64,000 bases of DNA from Streptomyces sp. ICC1 (GCF_003287935.1 NZ_CP030287.1:4430267-4494266); one strand, 5' to 3'; counted from the stretch's first letter, positions 45,173-54,451 are shown. A program made the numbers and translations. The notes: generated from the letters alone by a model not told the origin.

Positions 45173-45269
45173 TACGCTCTCCCCACCAGAAGTGATTACT
45201 GTGTGTGAAGACCGTAACCGAGCGCGACGACATCCCGCGGAGCCTGTGGACAACCCGCGAAATGCCTGG

Positions 45270-45668
45270 TCAGCCGCCTGTGATCCGTCGTTCCGCGACA
45301 CCCAGGTGCTCGCCCACCCGGTTCACCAGCAGGGTCATCTCGTACGCCACGTGACCGATGTCGGCCTCGGCGGCGCTCAGAACGCACAGGCAACTGCCCG
45401 CGCCCGCCGCCATGACGAAGAGGACCCCCTCGTCGTACTCCACCATCGTCTGGCGCACCTCGCCCGCCCTGAAGTGCCGTCCCGAGCCCTTCGCCAGGCT
45501 CTGCAGGCCCGCCGCGACAGCCGCCAGGTGCTCCGCGTCCTCCCGTGCCAGCCCCGCGCTCGCGCCCGTCACCAGGCCGTCGTTGGAGAGCACCACGGCG
45601 TGCCGGACCTGCTGCACCCGCCGCGTCAAGTCGTCCAGCAGCCAGTCGAGCTGCTTGTCCAGCGCCAT
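45270..45668 (-). CDS. Roadblock/LC7-domain protein (solitary conservon B-type paralog)
   Basis: The 132-residue protein is a roadblock/LC7 domain: LDWLLDDLTRRVQQVRHAVVLSNDGLVTGASAGLAREDAEHLAAVAAGLQSLAKG, then GEVRQTMVEYDEGVLFVMAAGAGSCLCVL. It closely parallels the conservon B protein at 47299-47742, so the two are paralogs. Roadblock proteins act as regulators of MglA-like GTPases. GGGAGGGAC precedes the ATG at 45668. It is divergent from the F420-type oxidoreductase gene, with no GTPase or DUF742 gene next to it. Confidence 0.92.
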   Translation of the reverse strand: MALDKQLDWLLDDLTRRVQQVRHAVVLSNDGLVTGASAGLAREDAEHLAAVAAGLQSLAKGSGRHFRAGEVRQTMVEYDEGVLFVMAAGAGSCLCVLSAAEADIGHVAYEMTLLVNRVGEHLGVAERRITGG

Positions 45669-45774
45669 ATCAAGTCCCTCCCCGTCGACGCGGCCGACAC
45701 GGCCGCGCCCCACCCCGCGTACTCGTCCCGCCAGCCTTCCCCACCAGGGGCTTTCCGGCAAGGAGGATGGACCC

Positions 45775-46212
45775 ATGGTGAAGAAGATGACTCAAGAGGA
45801 ATGGCGGGAGTTCGTCTCCCATGCCACCCGCACCGGAAAGCTCGCCACCGTCCGCGAGGACGGAAGCCCCCACATCGCTCCCATCTGGTTCGTTCTCGAC
45901 GGGGATTCCTTCCTGTTCAACACCGGGAAGGACACCGTCAAGGGGCGCAATCTGGCCCGTGACGGCCGCGTCTCGCTCTGCGTGGACGACGAGCGCCCGC
46001 CGTTCTCCTACGTCGTCCTCCAGGGCCGCGCCGAGATCACCGACCACGCGGACGACCCCGACGGGCTCCTCGCCTGGGCGACCAGGATCGGCTCCCGCTA
46101 CATGGGGCAGGAGCGCGCCGAGGCCTTCGGCCGCCGCAACGCCGTGCCCGGCGAACTCCTCGTCCGCGTCCGCATCGACAAGGTGATCTCGGCGGCCGAC
46201 ATCGCGGACTGA
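45775..46212 (+). CDS. PPOX-class F420-dependent flavin-type oxidoreductase
   Basis: The 145-residue protein has the split-barrel FMN/F420-binding fold: FVSHATRTGKLATVREDGSPHIAPIWFVLDG, FNTGKDTVKGRNLARDGRVSLCVDDERPPFSYVVLQGRAEI and a C-terminal RVRIDKVISAADIAD strand. This type usually uses coenzyme F420H2 to reduce small substrates, but F420 against FMN use cannot be told from sequence. AAGGAGG precedes the ATG at 45775. It sits between the solitary roadblock gene and the conservon, convergent with the latter. Confidence 0.88.
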   Translation: MVKKMTQEEWREFVSHATRTGKLATVREDGSPHIAPIWFVLDGDSFLFNTGKDTVKGRNLARDGRVSLCVDDERPPFSYVVLQGRAEITDHADDPDGLLAWATRIGSRYMGQERAEAFGRRNAVPGELLVRVRIDKVISAADIAD

Positions 46213-46262
46213 GGCCCCGCCCGAGTCCGGGCGCGAGTCCGAGTCCACGCCCGCAGGCCGGT

Positions 46263-46901
46263 TCACACCGAATCGGCCTGCGGCTCCACCGATTCCAGCA
46301 GCCGCGCCGTGTGCACCCGCCCCGCGTACTCCACGAGCCGGATCAGCACTTCCTTTCCCGAGTCCTTGTCCCGCGCGTCGCACAGGACCACCGGTGTCCC
46401 CTGATCCAGGTCCAGCGCCCGCGACACCTCGTGGGCCCCGTACCGCCTGGCGCTCGTGAAGCAGTTCACGGCCACCACGAAGGGGATCCGCCGGTGTTCG
46501 AAGTAGTCCACCGCCGGGAAGCAGTCCTCCAGCCGCCGCGTGTCGGCGAGCACCACCGCGCCCAGCGCGCCCTGCGACAACTCGTCCCACAGGAACCAGA
46601 AGCGGTCCTGCCCCGGCGTCCCGAACAGGTACAGCGACAGCCCGGACCTGATGGTGATCCGCCCGAAGTCCATGGCCACCGTCGTCGTCGTCTTCTGGTC
46701 GACCCCGCCCGTGTCGTCGACCAGCTCCCCCGCCTCGCTGAGCAGTTCCTCCGTCCGCAGCGGCCGGATCTCGCTGACCGCGCCGACCAGCGTGGTCTTG
46801 CCCACGCCGAAGCCGCCCGCCACGAGTATCTTCAGCGCGAGCGCGGCCAGTTCCTCTCCGCCCTCGGCGGCCGGCGCCGCCCCGTTGTCCTGCAGTCCCA
46901 T
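46263..46901 (-). CDS. cvnD: Conservon D: MglA/Ras-like GTPase
   Basis: The 212-residue protein has a Ras-like fold with the P-loop GGFGVGKTT (about residues 29-37), a TTTTVAMDFG switch I stretch, and GTPGQDRFWFLWDEL in the switch II region. The usual NKxD is replaced by VNCFTSARR. Conservon D proteins are GTPases that partner a membrane histidine kinase, a roadblock protein and a DUF742 protein to control Streptomyces development and metabolism. The ATG at 46901 overlaps the stop of the C gene (TGATG); a GTG at 46904 is an alternative start. Confidence 0.93.
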   Translation of the reverse strand: MGLQDNGAAPAAEGGEELAALALKILVAGGFGVGKTTLVGAVSEIRPLRTEELLSEAGELVDDTGGVDQKTTTTVAMDFGRITIRSGLSLYLFGTPGQDRFWFLWDELSQGALGAVVLADTRRLEDCFPAVDYFEHRRIPFVVAVNCFTSARRYGAHEVSRALDLDQGTPVVLCDARDKDSGKEVLIRLVEYAGRVHTARLLESVEPQADSV

Positions 46902-47281
46902 CACAGCGCTCGCAATCCCTCGATGACTTCACGCAGAATCCGCTCGTCCGGCAGCTGCGCCGGCGGCACCGGCCGGCTGACCTTGACGTGCCCGGCCTCC
47001 AGCAGGTCCCCGAGCAGCACCCGCACCACGCCCACGGGCAGGTCCGCGTCCGCCGCGAGCTCCGCCACCGACTGGGTCTCGTCGCGGCACAGGCCGAGCA
47101 GCGCCCGGTGTTCCGGGCCCAGCAGCGACTCGGACACCTCGTCCGTCCCCGCCGGGTCCACGACGACCAGCGCGATCAGGTCGAAGCGGACCCCGTGGGG
47201 TCCCGGCTTCGTGCGCCCGCCGGTCATGGCGTACGGACGGACGAGCGGGCCCGCGTCGGCGTCGTACCACTGGCCGTTCAT
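46901..47281 (-). CDS. cvnC: Conservon C: DUF742 protein
   Basis: The 126-residue protein begins with LVRPYAMTGGRTKP, the hallmark of DUF742, and has a winged-helix-like C-terminus (HRALLGLCRDETQSVAELAADADLPVGVVRVLLGDLLEAGHVKV). In conservons it sits with the roadblock and GTPase proteins at the membrane-bound kinase. It is overlapped by the D gene start and follows the B gene by 17 bases. The ATG at 47281 has a weak ribosome site, consistent with translational reinitiation. Confidence 0.9.
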   Translation of the reverse strand: MNGQWYDADAGPLVRPYAMTGGRTKPGPHGVRFDLIALVVVDPAGTDEVSESLLGPEHRALLGLCRDETQSVAELAADADLPVGVVRVLLGDLLEAGHVKVSRPVPPAQLPDERILREVIEGLRAL

Positions 47282-47298
47282 GCTCAAGGCCGCCGCCT

Positions 47299-47742
47299 TC
47301 AACCGGCGGCCGGCGGGCGCGCCGCGAACCGGGCCGGGGTGTACAGGTGCTCGCCGACCCGCTTGACCAGCCGGGCCATCTCGTACGCGATGAGCCCCAT
47401 GTCGGCTCCCGCCCCGCTGAGCACGGCCAGACAGGAGCCGTCGCCCGCGGCGGCCACGAAGAGGTATCCCTCGTCCATCTCCACCATCGTCTGGCGCACG
47501 CCCCCGGCGTGGAAGTGCCGGCCCGCGCCCTTGGCCAGGCTGTGGAAGCCGGAGGCCACCGCCGCCAGGTGTTCGGCGTCCTCCCGGCTGAGCGCGCTGG
47601 AGGCGCCCACCGCCAGGCCGTCGTTGGACAGGACCACCGCGTGCCGGACCTCGCGGACCCGGACCACGAGGTCGTCCAGCAGCCAGTCCAGCTCGCCGGA
47701 CCTGCGGACCCCGTCGAGGTCGATCCTCTGGTGCTCGATCAT
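47299..47742 (-). CDS. cvnB: Conservon B: roadblock/LC7-domain protein
   Basis: The 147-residue protein is a roadblock domain with LDWLLDDLVVRVREVRHAVVLSNDGLAVGASSALSREDAEHLAAVASGFHSLAKG and GVRQTMVEMDEGYLFVAAAG, almost line-for-line like the solitary paralog at 45270. The start is ATG at 47742 (GTG at 47745 also possible), preceded by AAGGAGAACG and overlapping the stop of the kinase-derived fragment (GTGATG). It belongs to the conservon kinase-roadblock-DUF742-GTPase order. Loss of the kinase upstream may leave it without its normal input. Confidence 0.92.
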   Translation of the reverse strand: MIEHQRIDLDGVRRSGELDWLLDDLVVRVREVRHAVVLSNDGLAVGASSALSREDAEHLAAVASGFHSLAKGAGRHFHAGGVRQTMVEMDEGYLFVAAAGDGSCLAVLSGAGADMGLIAYEMARLVKRVGEHLYTPARFAARPPAAG

Positions 47743-48203
47743 CACCGTTCTCCTTCGCCTTCACTGCCTGCGTGGGGGGAGTTGTCGTGGGCACCGGCCC
47801 GGGTGCCGCGCACCCAGCCGGCCCGGTACGCCGCCATCCGGTCCCGCGCCTGTTCGGGGCTGCGCCCGGGCGGGTCCCCGGGCCCCCGCACACCGGCCGG
47901 GGCCTTGGGTTCGGGCGCTTCGCGCAGCTGCGGGACGAGGCTCGCCTGCCGGACCCGGCGCGGCAGTTCGGTGACGGAGCCGGCCGGACCCGCCGGACCC
48001 GCCGGACCCGCCGGGCCCACCGCGCCGCCCACAGCGGCCGTACCGGAGACGGAGGCCGCCCCCGGGACGGGCGTACGGGGGACCCCGCCGCCGGATCCGC
48101 GCGGCCGGAGCGCGGCCACCGGGGCCGGGCGGGGCTCCTCCTCCCGTGCCGGATCGCGCTCCGCGGCCGGGAGCCCGCGCGCGTCGTCCCGTACGACGCT
48201 CAT
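47742..48203 (-). pseudogene. C-terminal remnant of the conservon A sensor histidine kinase
   Basis: The recognisable part (about 47742-47980) reads LPRRVRQASLVPQLRE and then GRSPEQARDRMAAYRAGWVRG, which are the end of nitrate/nitrite-sensor-like CvnA kinases. The upstream transmembrane, HAMP, dimerisation and HATPase domains are missing; instead a Pro/Gly/Ser-rich open stretch continues toward 48503 and then the secreted protease gene starts. The ATG at 48203 is the best of several weak starts. Its stop overlaps cvnB, so the transcript unit is intact but headless. I am fairly sure of the remnant reading, less sure of its exact 5' end. Confidence 0.55.
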
Positions 48204-48597
48204 GGCCGGGGACTGCGTCTGGGGGTGGGCCGAGAACCGGGCCGGGTACCGGTCCGCGTCCTGGGGCGAGGACGGGGACGGGGACGGGGACTGGGACGCG
48301 GACTGGGAGTGGCTCACGGAGTGGGTCAGGGGGGGGGCCGGAACGCGTCCGCCGGGTCTCCTGAGGCGTCCGCCGGCGGGGCCCCGGACGTACCGTTCGT
48401 CCGCTATGGCCCGCGAACGTCCGAATAGCGGAACTGACTGACCGCATAGTGCAGTTGTAAGGAACAAGTCAAGGTCTGTCTTTTCTCGCGACTCTCCGGT
48501 CAAATGTCGTCACTTGAGACGCGCGCCGCACGGAACCCCCCACTCCTCCGGAGACGTTCCGCACCACGTTGCGGCCGCGGGAGGGGAACGACTTCAA

Positions 48598-51006
48598 GTG
48601 ACCAGCAACTCCGTCAGGCGGCGTGCACTGCGCGCCGCCGCAGTCGGTGTGACCATGGCCGCGACCGCGGCCACCGGCGCGGCCTACACCTTCGCGCAGG
48701 CCGAGCCGGGCCCGAGTGCTCCGGCCGCCGACCGCCAGGACCCGACCGCTCCTTCCAAGGAGAAGGTCGAGCACGACCTCAAGGGCCCGTTCAGCGACCA
48801 GCAGGCGAAGGCCAAGAAGGCCGCCCTGGAGCAGGTGCTGTCCGGCAAGAAGGACGTCGAGCAGCGCGGCGCCTCCAAGGTCGTCAAGCTCGACGAGAAG
48901 AAGTACGTCGAGCTCGGCCGCGAGAAGACCGACAAGATCTTCACGATCCTCGTCGACTTCGGCGACCAGGTGGACAGCACCACCATGTTCGACCCGGACG
49001 GCCCGGGCGGCCCCAAGCCGCCCGCGCCCAAGTACGGCGGCACCCCGGGCCCGATGCACAACCAGATCGCCCAGCCCGACCGTGCGACGAACAACAGCAC
49101 GGCCTGGCGCAAGGACTTCAACCGCGCGTACTTCCAGGACCTGTACTTCGGTACCGGCAAGGGCAAGAACTCGCTGAAGACCTACTACGAGAAGACCTCC
49201 TCGGGCCGTTACTCGGTCGACGGCGAGGTCGCCGACTGGGTCAAGGTCCCGTACAACGAGGCCCGTTACGGCTCGAACTACTGCGGCCAGAGCAACTGCT
49301 CCAACGTCTGGGACACGGTCAAGGACGGCGTGACCGCCTGGACCGAGGGCCAGAAGAAGGCCGGCAAGACCGACGCCCAGATCAAGGCGCAGCTGTCCCA
49401 GTACGACCAGTGGGACCGCTACGACTTCGACGGCGACGGCAACTTCAACGAGCCCGACGGCTACATCGACCACTTCCAGATCGTCCACGCGGGCGAGGAC
49501 GAGTCGGCCGGCGGCGGCGTGCAGGGCACCAACGCCCTGTGGGCGCACCGCTGGTACGCCTACGGCACGCAGGCGGGCAAGACCGGCCCGGAGAACAACA
49601 AGGCCGGTGGCGCCCAGATCGGCGACACGGGCATCTGGGTCGGCGACTACACGATGCAGCCCGAGAACGGCGGCCTCGGCGTCTTCGCGCACGAGTACGG
49701 CCACGACCTGGGCCTGCCGGACCTCTACGACACCTCCGGTGGCGGCGAGAACTCGGTCGGCTTCTGGTCCCTGATGTCGGCGGGCTCCTGGCTCGGCAAC
49801 GGCAAGGACTCCATAGGCGACCTCCCGGGCGACATGAACGCCTGGGACAAGTTCCAGCTGGGCTGGCTGAACTACGACGTGGCCAAGGCCGCGACGAAGT
49901 CCACCCACAAGCTGGGCGTGGCGGAGTACAACACCAAGGACAAGCAGGCGCTCCTCGTCGAGCTGCCGAAGAAGCAGGTCAAGACCGAGATCGTCGCTCC
50001 CGCCGAGGGTTCCTCGCAGTGGTGGAGCAACATGGGTGACGACCTCAAGAACACCCTGACCCGCTCGGTCGACCTGACCGGCAAGTCCTCCGCGGCCCTG
50101 TCCCTCAAGGGCTGGTGGGACATCGAGGCGGAGTACGACTTCCTGTACACCGAGGTCTCCACGGACGGCGGCGCCAACTGGACCCCGCTGGCCGGCACCG
50201 CCGACGGCGTGGACCTCCCGGTCGACGCCTCCGGCAGCCCGTCGCTCACCGGCGTCTCGGGTGCCTGGAAGAACCTGAACTTCTCGCTGGACGCCTACGC
50301 CGGCAAGAAGGTCGACCTCCGCTTCCGCTACCAGACGGACGGCGGCGCGGGCGGCAAGGGCTTCACGGCCGACGCCCTCACCATCACGGCGAACGGCTCC
50401 GCGCTGTTCACCGACGGTGCCGAGAACGGCGACAACGGGTGGACCGGCAAGGGCTTCTCCCGCGTCGGCAACGGTTTCACCAAGGAGTACGCGCAGTACT
50501 ACCTGGCCGAGAACCGCCGCTACGTGTCGTACGACTCCACCCTCAAGGTGGGCCCGTACAACTTCGGCTTCGCCAACACCAAGCCGAACTGGGTCGAGCA
50601 CTACCCCTACCAGGACGGTCTCCTGATCTGGCAGTGGGACACCTCCCAGAAGGACAACAACACCAGCCAGCACCCGGGCGCCGGTCTGATCCTTCCGATC
50701 GACGCCAACGCCAAGCCGATGAAGTGGTCGGACGGCACGCTGCTGCGGAACAAGATCCAGCCGTACGACGCGACCTTCAGCGCGTACTCCACGGACGCGT
50801 TCACCCTGCACAAGAACGGCGAGTCGCTCTTCGTCAAGCCGAAGCCCACGAACCTGGTCTTCGACGACCACAAGGGCAAGTACTACTACGACGAGAACCC
50901 GACCGGCTCGGTGAAGGTCACTGACACCAACACCAAGATCAAGATCGTGAAGGAGCCCTACGACGGTCTCCAGATGACGATCGAGGTCGGCCCCTCCGTT
51001 AAGTAA
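48598..51006 (+). CDS. Secreted M6-family metalloprotease (immune inhibitor A-like)
   Basis: The 802-residue protein has a signal sequence (twin-arginine-like RRRALRAAAVGVTMAATAA, residues about 7-30), a propeptide, and the M6 catalytic domain with zinc motif HEYGHDLG (H365-E-Y-G-H369) followed by LPDLYD. FDGDGNFNEPDGYIDHF may bind calcium, and SVGFWSLMSAGSW is the M6 Met-turn region. The C-terminal half has MAM/beta-sandwich segments (SLKGWWDIEAEYDFLYTEV). Family members degrade host or environmental proteins. The GTG at 48598 follows GGAGGGG. A strong hairpin at 51033-51068 ends the unit. Confidence 0.93.
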   Translation: MTSNSVRRRALRAAAVGVTMAATAATGAAYTFAQAEPGPSAPAADRQDPTAPSKEKVEHDLKGPFSDQQAKAKKAALEQVLSGKKDVEQRGASKVVKLDEKKYVELGREKTDKIFTILVDFGDQVDSTTMFDPDGPGGPKPPAPKYGGTPGPMHNQIAQPDRATNNSTAWRKDFNRAYFQDLYFGTGKGKNSLKTYYEKTSSGRYSVDGEVADWVKVPYNEARYGSNYCGQSNCSNVWDTVKDGVTAWTEGQKKAGKTDAQIKAQLSQYDQWDRYDFDGDGNFNEPDGYIDHFQIVHAGEDESAGGGVQGTNALWAHRWYAYGTQAGKTGPENNKAGGAQIGDTGIWVGDYTMQPENGGLGVFAHEYGHDLGLPDLYDTSGGGENSVGFWSLMSAGSWLGNGKDSIGDLPGDMNAWDKFQLGWLNYDVAKAATKSTHKLGVAEYNTKDKQALLVELPKKQVKTEIVAPAEGSSQWWSNMGDDLKNTLTRSVDLTGKSSAALSLKGWWDIEAEYDFLYTEVSTDGGANWTPLAGTADGVDLPVDASGSPSLTGVSGAWKNLNFSLDAYAGKKVDLRFRYQTDGGAGGKGFTADALTITANGSALFTDGAENGDNGWTGKGFSRVGNGFTKEYAQYYLAENRRYVSYDSTLKVGPYNFGFANTKPNWVEHYPYQDGLLIWQWDTSQKDNNTSQHPGAGLILPIDANAKPMKWSDGTLLRNKIQPYDATFSAYSTDAFTLHKNGESLFVKPKPTNLVFDDHKGKYYYDENPTGSVKVTDTNTKIKIVKEPYDGLQMTIEVGPSVK

Positions 51007-51032
51007 TTCGGTAAAGCCGCAGGTCAAAACAT

Positions 51033-51068
51033 GATCGGCCGTCGCCCCCTAGCGGGCGGCGGCCGATC
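51033..51068 (+). terminator. Hairpin terminator after the M6 protease gene
   Basis: Fourteen-base arms (51033-51046 and 51055-51068) with one mismatch flank an eight-base loop, 26 bases past the stop. Confidence 0.65.
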
Positions 51069-51117
51069 GCGTTTAGATGCGTGGGCTGAGTTTCTTATTG
51101 ACGGGGGAGATGAAGAC

Positions 51118-51447
51118 ATGCCCGGTGGAGGTTTCGTCCGATTGCCAGGCGGCAGCGTGGTCGTCGCGCTCACGCTGCCCAGACCGTCCGAGCGGAGCGC
51201 CGCGGACGGCGCCCCCGAAGGCGGAAACGTCCGCGTGCTGGTGCACGCGGCGAACCGGGCCCGCGCCCTGACCAGGCTGCGGAACCTCGGCATGCGCGCC
51301 GTCTACCTGCGCGGCAACGCGCAGCCGCCGACCCCGGACGAGATCACCGCCGTCCTGCACCACCCCGACGGCCTGCTCTGGCGCTGCGCGCCCGACCGGG
51401 CGGAGGAGCTGTGGCACCCGATCAGGGCGCTGCTGGGGCGCAGCTAG
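51118..51447 (+). CDS. Small hypothetical protein
   Basis: The 109-residue product has no signal or membrane segment. It contains a hydrophobic strand (SVVVALTLPRP) and an Arg-rich helix (RVLVHAANRARALTRLRNLGMRAVYLRG), then DEITAVLHHPDGLLWR. A GGGGGAGA site lies just before the ATG at 51118. I do not recognise the family. It follows the terminator of the M6 protease gene, so it is likely its own unit. Confidence 0.65.
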   Translation: MPGGGFVRLPGGSVVVALTLPRPSERSAADGAPEGGNVRVLVHAANRARALTRLRNLGMRAVYLRGNAQPPTPDEITAVLHHPDGLLWRCAPDRAEELWHPIRALLGRS

Positions 51448-51493
51448 TGCTGTGACGGGCGCGGGCATGGGCGTGGGCACGGGCACGGCGCCG

Positions 51494-51862
51494 TCAGGCG
51501 AGCTCGAAGCCGAAGCTCCCGCCGACCCGTGCGCCGTCGTCGTCGCGGGCGGTCCACCACTCCACGGTGTAGGCGCCCGCCGGGAGCCGGCCCCCGGGGG
51601 TGTGCCCGAAGCGGTAGGCCCGCTGCCGGGACCCGCGCATGCGGAACTCGAGCAGCGGGGTCCCCTCCGGCGTGCGGACCTCCGCCCCCGCGGTCAGGGG
51701 CAGCTCCCCGCCGTGGCCGGGGACGGGCAGGGCCTCGCCCGACCACACGAAGGTCGGCTTCCAGCCCCCGTCGGCCGCGGCGACGCTGAGCGTGCCGCGG
51801 CCCCGGAGCGAGGGCCGGTCGGCCGGGGTCCCGTCGTCCGCCGGCCCGGTGAACCTGAACAT
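51494..51862 (-). CDS. Small hypothetical beta-rich protein
   Basis: The 122-residue product is rich in beta-strand patterns (GRGTLSVAAADGG, PTFVWSGEALPV, AYTVEWWTARDDDGARVGGSFGFELA). No signal, metal or catalytic motif is seen. The ATG at 51862 follows GGAGG at nine bases; a GTG at 51865 is also in frame. The function is not recognised. It is convergent with the previous small gene. Confidence 0.65.
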   Translation of the reverse strand: MFRFTGPADDGTPADRPSLRGRGTLSVAAADGGWKPTFVWSGEALPVPGHGGELPLTAGAEVRTPEGTPLLEFRMRGSRQRAYRFGHTPGGRLPAGAYTVEWWTARDDDGARVGGSFGFELA

Positions 51863-52008
51863 CACGGAGCGCCTCCTCGTCGCAGGTGCTGACCGGCGAC
51901 AGGTTTCCAGGACTCGTGATCAGATGTGGAGGGTTTCGCGGCTTTGACGCAAATCCGCCCCAGCTTGTCCGATGTGCTCCTCTGACGGCCCGGGCCCGGC
52001 CCGGGGCG

Positions 52009-52608
52009 TCAGCCGCCGACGACGGGCGTTCCGGACAGCTCCACCCCGGCCTCGCGGAGCTCGGCCAGCGCCCGCGTCGTGGTGTGCGGGGCCACGCCGG
52101 CCGTCAGGTCCAGCAGGACGTGCGTACGGAACCCGGCGCGGGCCGCGTCCAGGGCGGTGGCCTTGACGCAGTGGTCGGTGGCGATGCCGACCACGTCGAC
52201 CTCGGTGACCTGCCGGTCGCGCAACCACTGCGCGAGCCCGAGGCCGTTCTCGTCCGCCCCCTCGAAGCCGCTGTACGCCGCCTCGTACGCCCCCTTGTCG
52301 AAGACGGCGGCGACGGCCCCCGAGGCGACGGCGGGCGCGAAGTTGGGGTGGAAGCCCACCCCCTCGGTCCCGGCGACGCAGTGGACCGGCCAGGAGGTCT
52401 CGTAGTCCGGCTGGGCCGGCGGGTGCGCGAAGTGGGACCCGGGGTCGACGTGGTGGTCCCGGGTGGCGACGACGTGCCGGTACCCGGCGGTGGCCTGCCC
52501 GATGAGCTCGGTGACGGCGGCGGCCACGTCGGCCCCGCCGGCGACCGCGAGGCTGCCGCCTTCGCAGAAGTCGTTCTGGACGTCGACGACGATCAGTGCG
52601 CGGTGCAT
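52009..52608 (-). CDS. pncA: Nicotinamidase (isochorismatase-like hydrolase)
   Basis: The 199-residue protein has the complete nicotinamidase site: catalytic triad D9 (VVDVQNDF), K105 and C147 ([11 protein letters not shown]), and metal ligands D51, H53, H59 and H76. It converts nicotinamide to nicotinate. The neighbouring same-strand nicotinate phosphoribosyltransferase uses that product, so the pair forms the Preiss-Handler salvage step to NAD. The two are separated by 118 bases and may be one transcript. ATG at 52608 has an undistinguished ribosome site. Confidence 0.95.
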   Translation of the reverse strand: MHRALIVVDVQNDFCEGGSLAVAGGADVAAAVTELIGQATAGYRHVVATRDHHVDPGSHFAHPPAQPDYETSWPVHCVAGTEGVGFHPNFAPAVASGAVAAVFDKGAYEAAYSGFEGADENGLGLAQWLRDRQVTEVDVVGIATDHCVKATALDAARAGFRTHVLLDLTAGVAPHTTTRALAELREAGVELSGTPVVGG

Positions 52609-52726
52609 GTCCGGTGCCCTTCGGCTTGGTGTGTGGCGGTGCGGGGGGACCCTGCGGGGGCTCTTCCCCCGCCCTGCCCCGGGCAAATCCAGCCCCCGCC
52701 GGCGTTTGGGTCCGGCGGGGCGGCGC

Positions 52727-54055
52727 TTACGCGTACTCCGTCGGGATGACGGCCTCGCCGCGCGAGAGCTGGGTGGCCGAGAGGGGGAGGCCCGCCAGGG
52801 CCTCGCGGTGGCGTTCGCGCGCGGCCTCCAGGGACTCGCGGGCCACGACCTCGCCCCCCTTGACCAGCTGGACGAGGAGCTGCGTGTCGGCCAGTGCCGC
52901 CGGCACCGGACCGGTCCCGATGACCTCGGCCTCCGCGATCCCGTCGGAGTCGAGCCGCCGCGCCGCCCACTTGCGGCCGCCGACGGACGTCTTGCCGCCC
53001 GAGGACTTCTTCGCCACCGACACGTACGGGGCCTTCAGGTCCGCCGAGGCGGCCCGCGCGACCAGCTTGTAGACCATCGAGCACGTCGGGTGCCCGCTGC
53101 CCGTCACCAGCTGCGTGCCGACGCCGTACGCGTCCACCGGGGCGGCCGCCAGCGAGGCGATCGCGTACTCGTCCAGGTCCGAGGTCACCACGATCTTCGT
53201 CGCCGTCGCCCCCAGCTCGTCCAGCTGCTGGCGCACCCGGTGGGCGACCAGCAGCAGGTCCCCGGAGTCGATCCGGACGGCGCCCAGGCCGGTCCCGGCG
53301 ACCTCCATGGCCGTGCGGACCGCCTCCGCCACGTCGTAGGTGTCCACCAGCAGCGTGGTCCCGTCGCCCAGCGAGGCGACCTGGGCCGTGAAGGCGTCCC
53401 GCTCGCTGTCGTGCAGCAGGGTGAAGGCGTGCGCGCTCGTGCCGACCGTCGGGATCCCGTACCGGAAGCCGGCCGCCAGGTCCGAGGTCGAGGTGAAGCC
53501 GCCGACGTACGCGGCGCGGGCCGAGGCGACGGCCGCCAGCTCGTGCGTGCGCCGCGCGCCCATCTCGATCAGCGGCCGGCCGCCGGCGGCCGAGGACATC
53601 CGGGAGGCCGCCGCGGCGATCGCCGAGTCGTGGTTGAGGATCGACAGGATCACGGTCTCCAGCAGCACGCACTCGGCGAAGCTGCCCTCGACGCGCAGGA
53701 CCGGCGAGCCGGGGAAGTAGACCTCGCCCTCCGGGTAGCCCCAGATGTCGCCGGAGAAGCGGTACGAGGCCAGCCAGTCGAGGGTGCGCGCGTCGACGAC
53801 GGCGCGCTCGCGCAGGAATTCCAGTACGGCGCCGTCGAAGCGGAAGTTCTCCACCGCGTCGAGCACCCGGCCGGTTCCCGCGACCACGCCGTAGCGCCGC
53901 CCCTCGGGCAGCCGCCGGGTGAAGACCTCGAAGACCGAACGCCGGTCGGCGGTGCCGCTGGCCAGCGCGGCCTGCAGCATCGTGAGCTCGTAATGGTCCG
54001 TGAAGAGCGCTGTCGACGGCACGTCCACCGGCAGGCCCAGGTCCGCAGGGTTCAT
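52727..54055 (-). CDS. pncB: Nicotinate phosphoribosyltransferase
   Basis: The 442-residue protein has the NAPRTase signatures: [18 protein letters not shown] at the N-terminus, [32 protein letters not shown] (residues about 195-225), the GTSAHAF motif, and [40 protein letters not shown] for phosphate binding. It makes nicotinate mononucleotide from nicotinate and PRPP. ATG at 54055 is chosen; an upstream ATG lies seven codons earlier. A 25-bp palindrome 18 bases upstream is a likely operator. It is divergent from clpS. Confidence 0.95.
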   Translation of the reverse strand: MNPADLGLPVDVPSTALFTDHYELTMLQAALASGTADRRSVFEVFTRRLPEGRRYGVVAGTGRVLDAVENFRFDGAVLEFLRERAVVDARTLDWLASYRFSGDIWGYPEGEVYFPGSPVLRVEGSFAECVLLETVILSILNHDSAIAAAASRMSSAAGGRPLIEMGARRTHELAAVASARAAYVGGFTSTSDLAAGFRYGIPTVGTSAHAFTLLHDSERDAFTAQVASLGDGTTLLVDTYDVAEAVRTAMEVAGTGLGAVRIDSGDLLLVAHRVRQQLDELGATATKIVVTSDLDEYAIASLAAAPVDAYGVGTQLVTGSGHPTCSMVYKLVARAASADLKAPYVSVAKKSSGGKTSVGGRKWAARRLDSDGIAEAEVIGTGPVPAALADTQLLVQLVKGGEVVARESLEAARERHREALAGLPLSATQLSRGEAVIPTEYA

Positions 54056-54072
54056 GTCACGGATGCTAGCGC

Positions 54073-54097
54073 ACATCTCGTCAAAGTGACGAGATGT
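54073..54097. promoter_or_regulatory. 25-bp perfect palindrome between pncB and clpS
   Basis: Arms ACATCTCGTCA and TGACGAGATGT flank a three-base centre (AAG). It is 18 bases before the pncB start and about 50 bases before clpS. The location suggests an NAD-pathway repressor site; NrtR-type regulators are one candidate, but the motif was not matched to any known one. Confidence 0.6.
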
Positions 54098-54145
54098 AGG
54101 GGCCCGTTTGTGCGACAGGCCCCCCGCAGTGGCAGCATGGGACGA

Positions 54146-54451
54146 GTGAGTGTTGCTCCCATTGAGATCGAACGCACCGAATCGGCCGAAGAGACCTTCG
54201 CGGTCCCCGAACCCGACGTCCCGTGGGTGACCCTGGTGCACAACGACCCGGTCAACCTCATGAGCTACGTGACGTACGTGTTCCAGGCGTACTTCGGCTA
54301 TTCCAAGGACAAGGCGAACAAGCTGATGATGGACGTCCATCACAAGGGGCGGGCCGTCGTCTCCAGCGGCAGCCGCGAGGAGATGGAGCGCGACGTGCAG
54401 GCCATGCACGGCTACGGCCTCTGGGCGACCATGTCCCAGGACCGCAACTGA
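54146..54451 (+). CDS. clpS: ClpS, adaptor of the Clp protease
   Basis: The 101-residue protein has the ClpS core: [71 protein letters not shown]. The hydrophobic pocket residues and Asn-Asp segment that read N-end degron residues are preserved. ClpS delivers substrates to ClpAP/ClpCP. The start is set at GTG 54146; ATG 54137 is in frame three codons upstream. Its stop overlaps the DUF2017 start in TGATG, the standard actinobacterial order. Confidence 0.94.
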   Translation: MSVAPIEIERTESAEETFAVPEPDVPWVTLVHNDPVNLMSYVTYVFQAYFGYSKDKANKLMMDVHHKGRAVVSSGSREEMERDVQAMHGYGLWATMSQDRN

